Origin: Ascarosepion bandense
Lineage: Eukaryota > Mollusca > Cephalopoda > Sepiida > Sepiidae
Direction: 5' to 3'
DNA length: 64,000 nt
NCBI GenBank assembly: GCA_037127315.1
Contig: JBBBDQ010000420.1
Coordinates: forward strand, 2,297,001-2,361,000
Part shown: piece after piece, positions 30,165-40,410 of the stretch
Layout of the letters: every line of letters begins with the position of its first letter
Position numbering within the stretch: the stretch's first letter is position 1
Made by a program: the position numbers and the translations under genes
Notes under the pieces: model-generated
What the model was told of the DNA's origin: nothing
The model's input: only the letters and a program-made list of their open reading frames with translations
Databases searched by the model: none

Positions 30165-30650
30165 GACGCAATGTGGATTCCCTGTGTCTATTCTACAAAT
30201 ACTTTGACGGCTTCTGCTCCGATTAAATTAGCTCACTGGTGCCCCCTATATATAAATTTACTCGAGCCATAAGATTAGCAACTAGGTCCCACCCATTTAC
30301 TGTGAAACCAATAAATTGTAAACGCAAATTCTACTCCAATAGCTTCTTTTCTCGCACGTCCCACCTGTGGAATTCCTTTCTATTTACTTTCTTCCCCGAC
30401 AGCTACAATCTTCAAGAATTTAAATGTAAAGTCAATAGTCATCTCCTATCTCACTAACCTGAATCCTGTCTCTTATGCTACTTTCTCCGTCCACTTCACT
30501 CTCATCAGTATTCTCATCCTTCTCTTACCCACTTCCTGACACCATCTATAACCTGTCACTTTTTCTTATAACTTTCCTCCTATATAGCTCCCTGCAAAAC
30601 AGTGGCAGTAAAATGCCTTGCGAGAGGCGATATGATAAAAAATAGATGAA
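30165..30650 (+). mobile_element. Jockey-like LINE, 3' end (unit 1)
   Basis: The C-terminal frame has SHPFTVKPINCKRKFYSNSF then FSRTSHLWNSF and ends KVNSHLLSH. The tail has ccctgcaaaacagtggcagt and a degraded gcgagaggcgatatgat. 5' truncated at the TATC array. Confidence 0.85.
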
Positions 30651-30944
30651 GCATTTATATATTTGTCTGCATCTTTTATGAAGAATCAATAACATACTCT
30701 AATAAAATAGTCAATAAAATACTCTAAAAACATATCGAACAATAATCCCTATACATTTGTACAGGTCCGTTCATGTAGTGCTTCTAGGATGCGGCCTTTA
30801 TGTCTTGGGTGACAGTGAAAACGCTAAAATTATTTAACAACATTCTCATTGCGAGGCGAAGCAAATGCTTTTAGGCAAGAGGATAAACTCTCGCATCCCA
30901 ACTACTTGTCGACGAGCAGGTTTGCTACAAATGTATAAATCTAT

Positions 30945-31530
30945 ACATATATAAGTTTTCCTTGATAAAATCCAACGGAGAATCTGTAATTTGATAGATC
31001 CCGACTTGGCAGCTCAGATACAGTCACTTTTTACCGACGCAATGTGGCTTCTTCTACAAATGTGTCTCTTCTACAAATACTTTCACGGCTTCTGCTCCGT
31101 TGAACTTAGCTCACTGGTGCTCCCTATATATAAATTTACTCGAGCCATAAGATTAGCAACTAGGTCCTACACTTTTACTGTGAAACCAATAAATTGTAAA
31201 CCCAAATTCTACTCCAGTAGCTTCTTTTCTCTCACTTCCCACCTGTGGAATTCCTTTCTATTTACTTGCTTCCCTGACAGCTACAATCTCCAAGAATTTT
31301 TAATGTAAAGTCAATAGTCATCTCCTATCTCACTATCCTGCATCCTCTCTCCGTCCACTCCACTCTCATCAGTATTCTCATCCTTCTCTCATCCACTTCC
31401 TGACACCCCCTATAACCTGTCACTTTTTCTCATAATTTTACTCCTAGGTAACCCACTACAAAACAGTGGCAGTAAAATGCCTTACTAGGGGCGATATGTT
31501 TATAAAAAAAATGAAAATAAAATAAAAGTT
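30945..31530 (+). mobile_element. Jockey-like LINE, 3' end (unit 2)
   Basis: It has slightly more 5' sequence than unit 1 (IDPDLAAQIQSLFTDAM region), then the same C-terminus. A one-base difference (atttttaatgtaaag) breaks the last frame. The tail is ccactacaaaacagtggcag then gggcgatatgtt. Confidence 0.85.
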
Positions 31531-31590
31531 AGATGAAGTATTTCTATATTTGTCTACATCTTTATGAAGAGTCAATACCATATCTAACAT

Positions 31591-31914
31591 TTCGGAGGCG
31601 TTTTATTGTGGAGTAGTGGCTAGACAAATATTTTGATACGTTCATCAATGTCTACCCACTAATTACGCCAAGACTAAGCTAACCTTAATAAATGCCAACA
31701 TTGTCCGGCTGTTCAAAACTGCTCATTGTATAACTAGTGTTTTCTAGAGATTTGTGCATTAATACAATGCCAAATATATACATTTTGTATGTTAACAAAC
31801 ACAACAGTAATTAATTATTTTTCCGTAAGCTGTTTAACGATCGCATAACGTAAGAACGACCTGGGATTTAAAAATAAGATTATTAGCCTGGCTAGAATCC
31901 TGTTGGTTGTTTTG
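31591..31914. other. Non-coding stretch
   Basis: Nothing recognised. Confidence 0.45.
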
Positions 31915-32289
31915 TTTTGATGGCATACTAGCAGTATAGCCCGGCGTTGCTCGGGTGTAATGAAAGCTTTAAAACTAATCCATGGTCCTGGAGCTCAAAC
32001 TCTTTGGACGTTGGCACGAAAGACTAAAAAGCAATAGTTGTTTCCAGTAAAAGCGAAACCGTAGACTGAAAGAAAAATGAATATATGTAAGTCAAATTTT
32101 GATTTCCTGGTATCGATATCAAATAAGTTTTTTTCGTCGTAAACTGAATTTTGAAGGCGAAATAAGTCCTCTGAGTAAATGGTATCATAAGATCATAAGA
32201 AATATAATTATACCTACTTAGAGCAAAAACTAAAATAAAAGGGCTGAAAAAAATACAGACATACAGGCAGATAAACAGACACACACACA

Positions 32290-32341
<52 letters not shown>

Positions 32342-32586
32342 CGATTTTCTGCACTATTGTAAGAACTGCAACCTTGAAACTTCTGAATATCGTTTCTTAT
32401 GTCTTTGTCTATGAGTGTATCAAATTTGATTAAAATCAGACCACTCCTTCTATAACCCGACTTTTTTCGATTATCGATTTTTACCGGGGGTACTTCGACA
32501 GAAAACCTAGCTAAGAATACTCGTAGACGCTTATAGTACAACTATGTCAATTTTCAAGAAAATTGGTTCAGCCGTTTATAGGTAAC

Positions 32587-32621
<35 letters not shown>

Positions 32622-32645
32622 GTTCCATTTATAAATAAGCTTAGA
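31915..32645. repeat. Interspersed repeat with a cccggcgttgctcggg motif and CA-repeat end
   Basis: It starts near gtatagcccggcgttgctcg, holds (TA)n at about 32291-32338, and ends with ttggttcagccgtttatagg, taacgga and (CA)n at 32588-32620. The start and end phrases are common in animal interspersed repeats. I cannot name the class. Confidence 0.5.
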
Positions 32646-32809
32646 TCAACCTCGGTGGGTCATTTATTGCCAACTAAATTTTATTTATTTTTTGCTGGTA
32701 ATACCTTTTTCTTGCAACAATTATTTGTTGTTTTTGTTACATAAGTTTTGTGTCTAGTAATACCTTTTCTTTTCGAGTATCAAGATTCATTGGGATTTGT
32801 TTTTAAGGG

Positions 32810-32986
32810 CAGGTTCCCCAAGTCCTACCCTGTTATTTAACCCATAAATGGAAGGAAAGGGACGGATTAATACATTTCCCAAGGGTACCAGTGCTTAAGT
32901 GAATTCAGGGTATTCAACTGGAATTCGAACTCGCCTCACCGATTTCTCTTTCCAAGCCGATATCCACTGCACCACAAAACACATCC
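32810..32986 (-). mobile_element. SINE-A head half
   Basis: From gttatttaacccataaatgg to gatatccactgcaccacaaa. The SINE 3' half is missing. It lies 10 bp from the 5S rRNA-like sequence, in the same orientation. Confidence 0.8.
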
Positions 32987-32996
32987 GTCACTAAAC

Positions 32997-33114
32997 GCTT
33001 ACAGCACCTGGTATTCCCAAACGGTCACCCATCTAAGTACTGACCAGGCTCAACGTTGCTTAACTTCGGTGATCGAGCGAGAACCGGTATATTCAACGTG
33101 ATATGGCTGTAAGC
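32997..33114 (-). rRNA. 5S rRNA-like sequence (gene or pseudogene)
   Basis: The minus strand gives a 118-nt 5S rRNA: ccatatcacgttgaata near the start, the internal control elements agttaagcaacg and gatgggtgaccg, and ggaataccaggtgctgtaag at the end. Differences from usual animal 5S include the first bases (gcttacag), gctcgatcaccg and gaccgtttggg. No T-run terminator follows directly (next bases gtttagtg). This points to a dispersed pseudogene or a 5S-headed retroposon. A single functional 5S gene cannot be excluded. Confidence 0.8.
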
Positions 33115-33182
33115 CCTACACTTCTGTATTAAAAAAATTAAGATACTGTTTGAAATTCTACTTCTTTTACTTTTAGTTTTTA

Positions 33183-33183
<1 letters not shown>

Positions 33184-33250
<67 letters not shown>
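33184..33250. repeat. (TAA)n microsatellite, left of R4/Dong-like copy 1
   Basis: About 22 repeats directly joined to the 5' end of the element. Confidence 0.95.
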
Positions 33251-33252
<2 letters not shown>

Positions 33253-35912
33253 TTTTACAGACAAAACAAGATCTTTCAGACTGATACAAAGAGATTTTAC
33301 AGGGAAATAGGTAAAAAAAGAATTGAAGTGACAGTACCCCCCAGAATGGAAGAAGTCACACAGTTCTGGGAAAAGATATGGGCTTGCCCTAAAGAACCTA
33401 GCAAGGAAGTACATTGGATTACGCAGGAGATAGAACGAATGAAGAATAAACCCGAACAGACATGGTCTGAAATTACAGAAGATGATATTAAATTTGCACT
33501 AAAAAAAGCACACAATTGGAAAACTCCAGGTATAGATAAAATTCCTAACTTTTGGCTATATTATTTAAATGCAGCACATAAAAAATTAGCCAAAGAACTC
33601 CAAGAAATGGTTGACGATCCCACTAAAATTCCTGCATGGATGACAAAAGGAATTACATTTCTTCTACCCAAGAATGGTGACACAAACAACCCGAAAAACT
33701 ACAGACCAATTACATGTCTTCCGACAACATATAAACTACTAACATCTATTTTAACAAAACAAACATATTTATTTTTAGAAAGAAATGACATGATACCGCT
33801 TGAACAAAAAGGGTGCAAACGTGGCTGTTATGGCTGTAAAGACCAATTGCTAATTAACAAAATGATCCTGGAAAACTGCTACAAGACAAAGAAAAATCTT
33901 AGTACTGCCTGGATAGACTACCGAAAGGCATTCGATAGTGTGCCACATGAATGGATTTTAAAGACTTTAAATATATACAAGATATCGCCCGTCATCATCA
34001 ATTTCATCAAACAGTGCATGTCTATATGGAAAACAACCCTTTACCTCAATCATATAAATGGAACCTATAAGTCTGATGAAATAAACATCAAAAGAGGTAT
34101 ATTTCAAGGTGATTCTTTATCTCCCTTACTATTCTCCATATCATTAATAGCACTAACCAGTCAACTTAATAAGACAGAATGTGGTTATAAAATAGGCCAA
34201 AAGAAAATAAGCCATCTATTTTACATGGATGACTTAAAGTTATATGCTAAGAATGATAATGAGCTGGAAGGTCTTCTGCAAACTGTAAAATGCTTCAGCG
34301 AAGACATTGGAATGAAATTTAATTTGAATAAATGTGCTAAAGCTACAGTTTTACGTGGATCAATACAAGAAACATCCTCAATTAGCCTAGACCCTGCTGT
34401 AACAATAAAAGAATTGAAACCAGAAGAAGCTTATAAATACCTAGGTGTAAATGAGAGCGAAAACATTCACCATAAAAAAATGAAAGAAATAGTGCGTAAA
34501 GAGTACTATAGAAGGCTACGAATGATATTAAAAACTGAATTAAATTCACAGAATAGAGTTATGGCCATTAATAGCCTTGCAATCCCAGTTGTCCAATATA
34601 GCTTCAACATCTTAAACTGGACTCTAAACGACATCAGGCGAATGGATGCTAAAACAAGAAAGCTTCTTTCTAAGCATAGGATGCATCACCCAAAGGCTGA
34701 TGTAGACCGTCTATACATACCCCGTAAAGAAGGTGGAAGGGGTCTTATTCAGCTGGAATTGTCATACAAGACAACAACTATTGGCTTACTAACATACATA
34801 GAAACAACAAAGGATTGGATGATACAATTAGTAAGGCAACATGAAGAAAGAAAGAAAAAATATTCAATAATAAAAGAAGGCAGTAAATACAAACAAGAAT
34901 TACAGTTAGTAGATTCTGTAGAAAAGCAAAACAGTAGCCAAGAACCAACTATTGCGGCAAAAAATATGAAAATGAAAGCCAAAGATAAAGCTCTTGAAAA
35001 GATGAAACAGCGCTGGCAAGACAAACCTCTGCATGGCCAATATCCAGTACGTGCCAATAAATCCAATGTTGACAAAGTTAATACTCATCGATGGTTACGT
35101 GCATCTGGATTAAAGTCTGAAACTGAAGGATTTATACTTGCAGCACAAGACCAAAGTCTTTTCACGAGAAACTTTCAGGCAAATATTATGCATAATAATA
35201 TGGATCCAAAATGCAGGTTTTGTGATAAACACCAAGAAACAATAGACCACCTAATCTCAGGCTGTTCTGTGCTTGCCCCAAACGAATATAAAAATCGCCA
35301 CGATAGAGTTGGGCAATATTTACATTGGGCAATGTGCAAACATTATGGAAAAGCTGTAAACAAACACTGGTATGAACATCATCCAGCACCGGTTACAGAA
35401 ATAGAAGATGTAACCATTCTATGGGATTACACCATCTACACAGACAGAAAAATTGAAGCAAACAGGCCAGACATTATTGTTAAAAACCAGAAGGAGAAAA
35501 CTTGTCTATTAATTGATATGGCTTGTCCAGCGGATTGTAACATAGCAATCAAGGAATTTGAAAAACTGTCAAAATATAAAGACCTGGAAATTGAAATAGA
35601 AAAAATGTGGAAATTGAAAACAAGAGTTGTGCCAGTGATAGTAGGTGCACTTGGAATGATAAAAAATGGAACAAAACAACACATTGAAAGAATCCCTGGA
35701 AACCCCAGCTTAAGAGATATACAAAAAATTGTCTTATTAAGTACAGCCCACACACTAAGGAAAACTTTATCTATGTAATGCTGGGGATGATAGGGAGGAT
35801 AGAAAAACATGAAATGGAGTCATAACAACACGCCACTACCTGCCTTAGGTCTCCCCGCAGACTTGGTTGGTAGTGAGACCAATGCAGAAATCTAAATATG
35901 ATGAAAAATGAC

Positions 35913-35913
<1 letters not shown>
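33251..35913 (+). mobile_element. R4/Dong-like non-LTR retrotransposon, copy 1, 5' truncated
   Basis: The element begins inside its coding region right at the (TAA)n tract and ends with a 135-bp 3' UTR (gctggggatgatagggagga start; gagaccaatgcagaaatc near the end) running into another (TAA)n. Dong/R4-clade elements are known to insert in TAA repeats, which this layout fits. Confidence 0.85.
33253..35778 (+). CDS. Reverse transcriptase-endonuclease (RLE type), N-terminus missing
   Basis: The frame is open from the (TAA)n border to TAA 35778, about 842 codons. The first in-frame ATG is 33346, but family-like sequence (QTDTKRFYREIGKKRIEV) lies upstream of it, so the ORF is truncated rather than starting there. 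Counting from 33328: RT motif NYRPITCLP at about 123, AFDSVPHEW at about 205, catalytic FYMDD at 298-302. A CCHC finger (CX2CX8HX4C) follows from 629. A restriction-like endonuclease has PD at 714-715 and an Asp at 730 within LLIDMACP. Enzymes of this type nick a specific site and prime reverse transcription there. Missing are the N-terminal DNA-binding fingers, so it is probably inactive alone. Copies 2 and 3 are close relatives. Confidence 0.9.
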   Translation, partial: FYRQNKIFQTDTKRFYREIGKKRIEVTVPPRMEEVTQFWEKIWACPKEPSKEVHWITQEIERMKNKPEQTWSEITEDDIKFALKKAHNWKTPGIDKIPNFWLYYLNAAHKKLAKELQEMVDDPTKIPAWMTKGITFLLPKNGDTNNPKNYRPITCLPTTYKLLTSILTKQTYLFLERNDMIPLEQKGCKRGCYGCKDQLLINKMILENCYKTKKNLSTAWIDYRKAFDSVPHEWILKTLNIYKISPVIINFIKQCMSIWKTTLYLNHINGTYKSDEINIKRGIFQGDSLSPLLFSISLIALTSQLNKTECGYKIGQKKISHLFYMDDLKLYAKNDNELEGLLQTVKCFSEDIGMKFNLNKCAKATVLRGSIQETSSISLDPAVTIKELKPEEAYKYLGVNESENIHHKKMKEIVRKEYYRRLRMILKTELNSQNRVMAINSLAIPVVQYSFNILNWTLNDIRRMDAKTRKLLSKHRMHHPKADVDRLYIPRKEGGRGLIQLELSYKTTTIGLLTYIETTKDWMIQLVRQHEERKKKYSIIKEGSKYKQELQLVDSVEKQNSSQEPTIAAKNMKMKAKDKALEKMKQRWQDKPLHGQYPVRANKSNVDKVNTHRWLRASGLKSETEGFILAAQDQSLFTRNFQANIMHNNMDPKCRFCDKHQETIDHLISGCSVLAPNEYKNRHDRVGQYLHWAMCKHYGKAVNKHWYEHHPAPVTEIEDVTILWDYTIYTDRKIEANRPDIIVKNQKEKTCLLIDMACPADCNIAIKEFEKLSKYKDLEIEIEKMWKLKTRVVPVIVGALGMIKNGTKQHIERIPGNPSLRDIQKIVLLSTAHTLRKTLSM

Positions 35914-35958
<45 letters not shown>
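35914..35958. repeat. (TAA)n between copies 1 and 2
   Basis: Fifteen repeats that serve as the 3' tail of copy 1 and the 5' border of copy 2. Confidence 0.95.
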
Positions 35959-35959
<1 letters not shown>

Positions 35960-37605
35960 TCTGCATATCATTAATAGCACTAACCAGTCAACTTAACAAG
36001 ACAGAATGTGGTTATAAAATAGGACAAAAGAAAATAAGCCATCTATTTTACATGGATGACTTGAAGTTATATGCTAAGAATGATAATGAACTGGAAGGTC
36101 TTCTGCAAACTGTAAAATGCTTCAGCGAAGACATTGGAATGAAATTTAATTTGAATAAATGTGCTAAAGCTACAGTTTTACGTGGATCAATACAAGAAAC
36201 ATCCTCAATTAGCCTAGACCCTGCTGTAACAATAAAAGAATTGAAACCAGAAGAAGCTTATAAATACCTATGTGTAAATGAGAGCGAAAACATTCACCAT
36301 AAAAAAATGAAAGAAATAGTGCGTAAAGAGTACTATAGAAGGCTACGAATGATATTAAAAACTGAATTAAATTCACAGAACAGAGTTATGGCCATTAATA
36401 GCCTTGCAATCCCAGTTGTCCAATATAGCTTTAACATCTTAAACTGGACCCTAAACGACATCAGGCGAATGGATGCTAAAACAAGAAAGCTTCTTTCTAA
36501 GCATAAGATGCATCATCCAAAGGCTGATGTAGATCGTCTATACATACCCCGTAAAGAAGGTGGAAGAGGTCTTATTCAGCTGGAATTGTCATACATGACA
36601 ACAACTATTGGCTTACTAACATACATAGAAACAACAAAGGATTGGATGTTACAATTAGTAAGGCAACATGAAGAAAGAAAGAAAAAATATTCAATAATAA
36701 AAGAAGGCAGTAAATTCAAACAAGATTTACAGTTAGTAGATTCTGTAGAAAAGCAGAACGGAAGCCAAGAGCCGACTATTGCGGCAAAGAATATGAAAAT
36801 GAAAGCCAAAGACAAATCTCTTGAACAGATGAAACAGCGCTGGCAAGACAAACCTCTGCATGACCAATATCCAGTACGTGCCAATAAATCCAATGTTGAA
36901 AAAGTTAATACTCATCGATGGGTACGTGCATCTGGATTAAAGTCCGAAACTGAAGGCTTTATTCTTGCAGCACAAGACCAAAGTCTTTTCACGAGAAACT
37001 TTCAGGCAAATATTATGCATAATAATATGGATCCAAAATGCAGGTTTTGTGATAAACACCAAGAAACAATAGACCACCTAATCTCAGGCTGTTCTGTGCT
37101 TGCCCCAAATGAATATAAAAATCGCCACGATAGAGTTGGGCAATATTTACATTGGGCAATATGCAAACATTATGGAAAAGCTGTACGCAAACACTGGTAT
37201 GAACATCACCCAGCACCGGTTACAGAAATAGAAGATGTAACCATTCTATGGGATTACACCATCTACACAAACAGAAAAATTGAAGCAAACAGGCCAGACA
37301 TTATTGTTAAAAACCAGAAGGAGAAAACTTGTCTATTAATTGATATGGCTTGTCCAGCGGATTGTAACATAGCAATCAAGGAATTTGAAAAACTGTCAAA
37401 ATATAAAGACCTGGAAATTGAAATAGGAAAAATGTGGAAATTGAAAACAAGAGTTGTGCCAGTGATAGTAGGTGCACTTGGAATGATAAAAAATGGAACA
37501 AAACAACACATTGAAAGAATCCCTGGAAACCCCAGCTTAAGAGATATACAAAAAATTGTCTTATTAAGTACAGCCCACACACTAAGGAAAACTTTATCTA
37601 TGTAA
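35958..37605 (+). pseudogene. Partial RT-endonuclease of copy 2
   Basis: An open frame without a native start runs from the (TAA)n border; the first ATG is the Met of YMDD at 36052, giving 517 residues. It differs from copy 1 at scattered positions (for example YLGVN to YLCVN, KTTT to MTTT). It has no stops, but RT motifs 1-4 are gone, so no polymerase activity is expected. The CCHC finger, PD and Asp of the endonuclease are kept. Confidence 0.85.
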
Positions 37606-37740
37606 TGCTGGAGATGATAGGGAAGATAGAAAAACATGAAATGGAGCCATAACAACATGCCACTACCTGCCTTAGGTCTCCCCGCAGACTTGGTTGGTAG
37701 TGAGACCAAAGCAGAAATCGAAATATGATGAAAAATGACA
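35959..37740 (+). mobile_element. R4/Dong-like retrotransposon, copy 2, truncated inside RT
   Basis: It starts at the position equivalent to about 34131 of copy 1 and keeps the catalytic FYMDD, the CCHC finger, the endonuclease and the 3' UTR. It is in the same orientation as copy 1 and ends in (TAA)n at 37741-37760. Confidence 0.9.
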
Positions 37741-38300
37741 TAATAATAATAATAATAATTGAATGATGATAAAAGCATAACTACTCTGATTTGAAAGTTG
37801 AGATGACAAGATTGTCTTGAATGCAGGAATGTAATGTCAAGGTGTTTCCAGTACTGAAAAGCTGTGTGACGTCCGTGACCAGCTGGAAGATCAATATCTA
37901 GTCATCCAAAAATTGGCTCTTTTGGGAACTGCGCATATTTCGAGAAAAGTGTTCTGTGTATGAAGTACTTTTTGTGACTTAACTGATAGATAAATATGCC
38001 CGGTGTATTCCAAGGCTTATACCGAGTGACAAAATACATTAAAGGCAATGCTTCATATCAAAAATATTCCAGCTTGTTAAAATTATTACTATTATTAGTA
38101 AAGATAAGTAAGGAAAAAGTAATTAAAATGGAATAATAGTGATAATGTTTGATCTAAGAAATTCAGACATATTAACACATACGTGTACAGCTACAAGGTC
38201 TGAAGAAACCACAAAAATAAGCTGAATGGAAAATTCTTCTTCTATTTGCCATTTCTTTTCAGGGCGTAGGCGATCATGGCTTTCCACGTTTCCCTCTACT
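37741..38300. other. (TAA)n tail then non-coding stretch
   Basis: After (TAA)n (37741-37760) nothing is recognised until about 38235-38300, where the minus strand has a short RTE-like piece (gggcgtaggcgatcatggct then tttccacgtttccct). Confidence 0.5.
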
Positions 38301-38305
38301 TTGTT

Positions 38306-38845
38306 TTTTATTCTAGTGATATCCAAAGCTATTTTCATATTGAGAAGTAAGAGAGAAACGGGACGTCAAGTTTGGATTTCGAGATTGTTATTTTTATACG
38401 GTTTTTTTATTCTAGTGATATCCAAAGCTATTTTCATATTGAAGAGAGAAACGGGACGTCAAGTTTGGATTTCGAGATTGTTGTTTTTATACTGCTTTTT
38501 ATTCTTGTGATATCCAAAGTTATTTTCATATTGACAAGTAAGAGAGAAACGGGACGTCATTTTTGGATTTCGAGATTGTTATTTTTATACGGTTTTTTTA
38601 TTCTAGTGATATCCAAAGCTATTTTCATATTGAAGAGAGAAACGGGACGTCAAGTTTGGATTTCGAGATTGTTATTTTTATACTGCTTTTTATTCTTGTG
38701 ATATCCAAAGTTATTTTCATATTGAGAAGTAAGAGAGAAACGGGACGTCATTTTTGGATTTCGAGATTGTTATTTTTATACTTTTCTTTATTCCAGGGAT
38801 ATCCAAATTTATTGTCCTATTGAGAAGTAAGAGGGAAACGAGGCT
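38306..38845. repeat. Tandem repeat, alternating 92/99-bp monomers (191-bp dimer)
   Basis: Six monomers each include tctagtgatatccaaagcta or a close variant, then agagagaaacgggacgtca and tttcgagattgttattttt. Starts fall at about 38310, 38410, 38501, 38601, 38692 and 38790. Alternate monomers carry or lack gagaagtaa. Frames here are by-products. Confidence 0.9.
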
Positions 38846-38848
38846 TAA

Positions 38849-39070
38849 CCCTCTAGGGCCATTCGTATCATATTTGATACAGTATTTCCCTATAAGGAAA
38901 CATTTGGTATTTCCCTATAAGGAAACATTTGGTATTCATTGACTGAGCAGTCAGTACTGCTTTCATTTGAAATTTATAAAATATTTCTCTTAAAAAATTT
39001 TTCAGGAAAATATTTCTTTCAAGGCTTGTTTTCATACTGTATCAAATATGATACGGATGGCCCTAGAGGG
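38849..39070. mobile_element. piggyBac-type MITE (222 bp) in TTAA
   Basis: TTAA at 38845-38848 and 39071-39074. Left end ccctctagggccattcgtat and its complement at the right. The interior, including the doubled tttccctataaggaaacat, is almost the same as at 6694-6914. It interrupts the last part of the 191-bp repeat region. Confidence 0.9.
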
Positions 39071-39074
39071 TTAA

Positions 39075-39139
39075 AGGTTCGATTTCGGGATTGTGTTTTA
39101 GTCTGTGTTATCTGGGCAGAGTGCCGTTGCCACGATGCC

Positions 39140-39175
<36 letters not shown>

Positions 39176-40410
39176 TGCAATAGTGAGAATGTCTATAATG
39201 ATTTCATGGATGATGATGAGAGCGACATGAATAAAGAGAGCGTTGATGAGAACCGATGATGTTATGACAAAGATAATTGTAAACCATTGTTTGAGATTAT
39301 AATTCTTCATAATGATGATGGTAATAGTGATGTCGCTGAAGGTGGTGATGGTGTTAGAGACACCTAAGAGTGACAATTCCCTACTAGAAGAAGACAAATG
39401 CTAAGAATAATAAAAAGAAAAGAATCGATGATGAGGAAGAAAAATAAATATGAGTAGAAGAAGAATAACAAAAACATGACGAGGAAGATGAAAAAGGAAG
39501 AAGAGAATTTGAAGAAGAAGAAGAGGACGACGACAAAGATGAAGAAGAAAATGATGAAGAAGAAAAAATGGAGACGACGAAGATGAAGAAGATGGCTGAG
39601 GAAGAAGAGAGGAATTTGAAGAACAAGAAGACGGCGATGATGATGAAGAAGAAAAAGAAGAAGAAGGATGAGAAGGAGGCTAAGAAGAAGAAGAAGAAAA
39701 AAGTAGAACATCAACAACAAGACGGCGAAGATGAAGAAAGGGAAGACCAAGAAGATAACAACAAAATTGATGAAGAAGATGAAGAAGAATATAAGCAAAA
39801 CGAGGAGAATGTGAAGAGAAATAAATAGAAGAAGAGGAAGAGAAAGATGATAATGAAGAAGAAGCAGTGAAGCAAAATAAGACGAAGAAGAAAAGGAGAC
39901 TATGAAGAAAAAGAGTAGGAGGACAGTAACCAAAACCGATCGGAACGAATGAATGCCTGGACCTTGAGCAGAATCATGAACGAGAAATTACTAAAAAAAA
40001 AGAAAAAAAAAAGAAATATAACGCAAAACCTGAATGAATTTAGCATTTTTTTTTTTCAAATTAAAAATAAATGAAACAAAATGTGAAGAGCAGAAATTTC
40101 AAAGAAACCTAAAAAAAAAAAAGACGAAGACAAAAACAACGAAGAAGACGAACACCCTAAATAAGACAACGATAAACACGTAAATCCCTTTAAAAACAAC
40201 GTAGAAGGCAAAGAAGAAAACCAGATAATGAAGAAGTAAAAGAAAGAAAAAAGAAAAACATCGAAGACGACGAAAAAAACGGTGACAAAAATTGAAAAAC
40301 TAAACAGTTGCCTAACAGACGAACAAACAAATGACAAAAACAACGAAAAAGAGGCAAAGACATGGACGACGAAGAAAGAAAAGGTGACAAAGAAGATAGC
40401 GTAAGAGAAG
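39075..40410. repeat. Purine-rich, GAA/GAT-dominated tract
   Basis: It includes (AAT)n at 39140-39172. From about 39370 to 40400 the plus strand is almost all A and G (gaagaagaagaggacgacga-like). Long frames on both strands (Lys/Glu-rich plus, Phe/Leu/Ser-rich minus) follow from composition. No gene is supported. Confidence 0.8.

Larger units (their letters stand above)
29130..31590. repeat. Two-copy tandem segmental duplication
   Basis: Unit 1 (about 29130-30725) and unit 2 (about 30730-31590) both run: gaacaattatccttaat-type start, gtacaggtccgttcgtgtag, aagaggataaaatcccgc, gtcgacgagcag, then a LINE 3' end, then a tttgtctgcatctttatgaa segment. Unit 1 is longer because a (TATC)n array of nearly 800 bp sits where unit 2 has only a short stretch. 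Confidence 0.8.

Noticed and set aside
33025..33414. 129-codon minus frame with a poly-Tyr tract, and other minus frames under the R4-like elements
   Set aside because: The poly-Tyr is the (TAA)n microsatellite, and the other frames are complements of the RT coding sequence.
38226..38942. Tandem Ile/Phe-rich proteins
   Set aside because: They are overlapping frames of the 92/99-bp tandem repeat.
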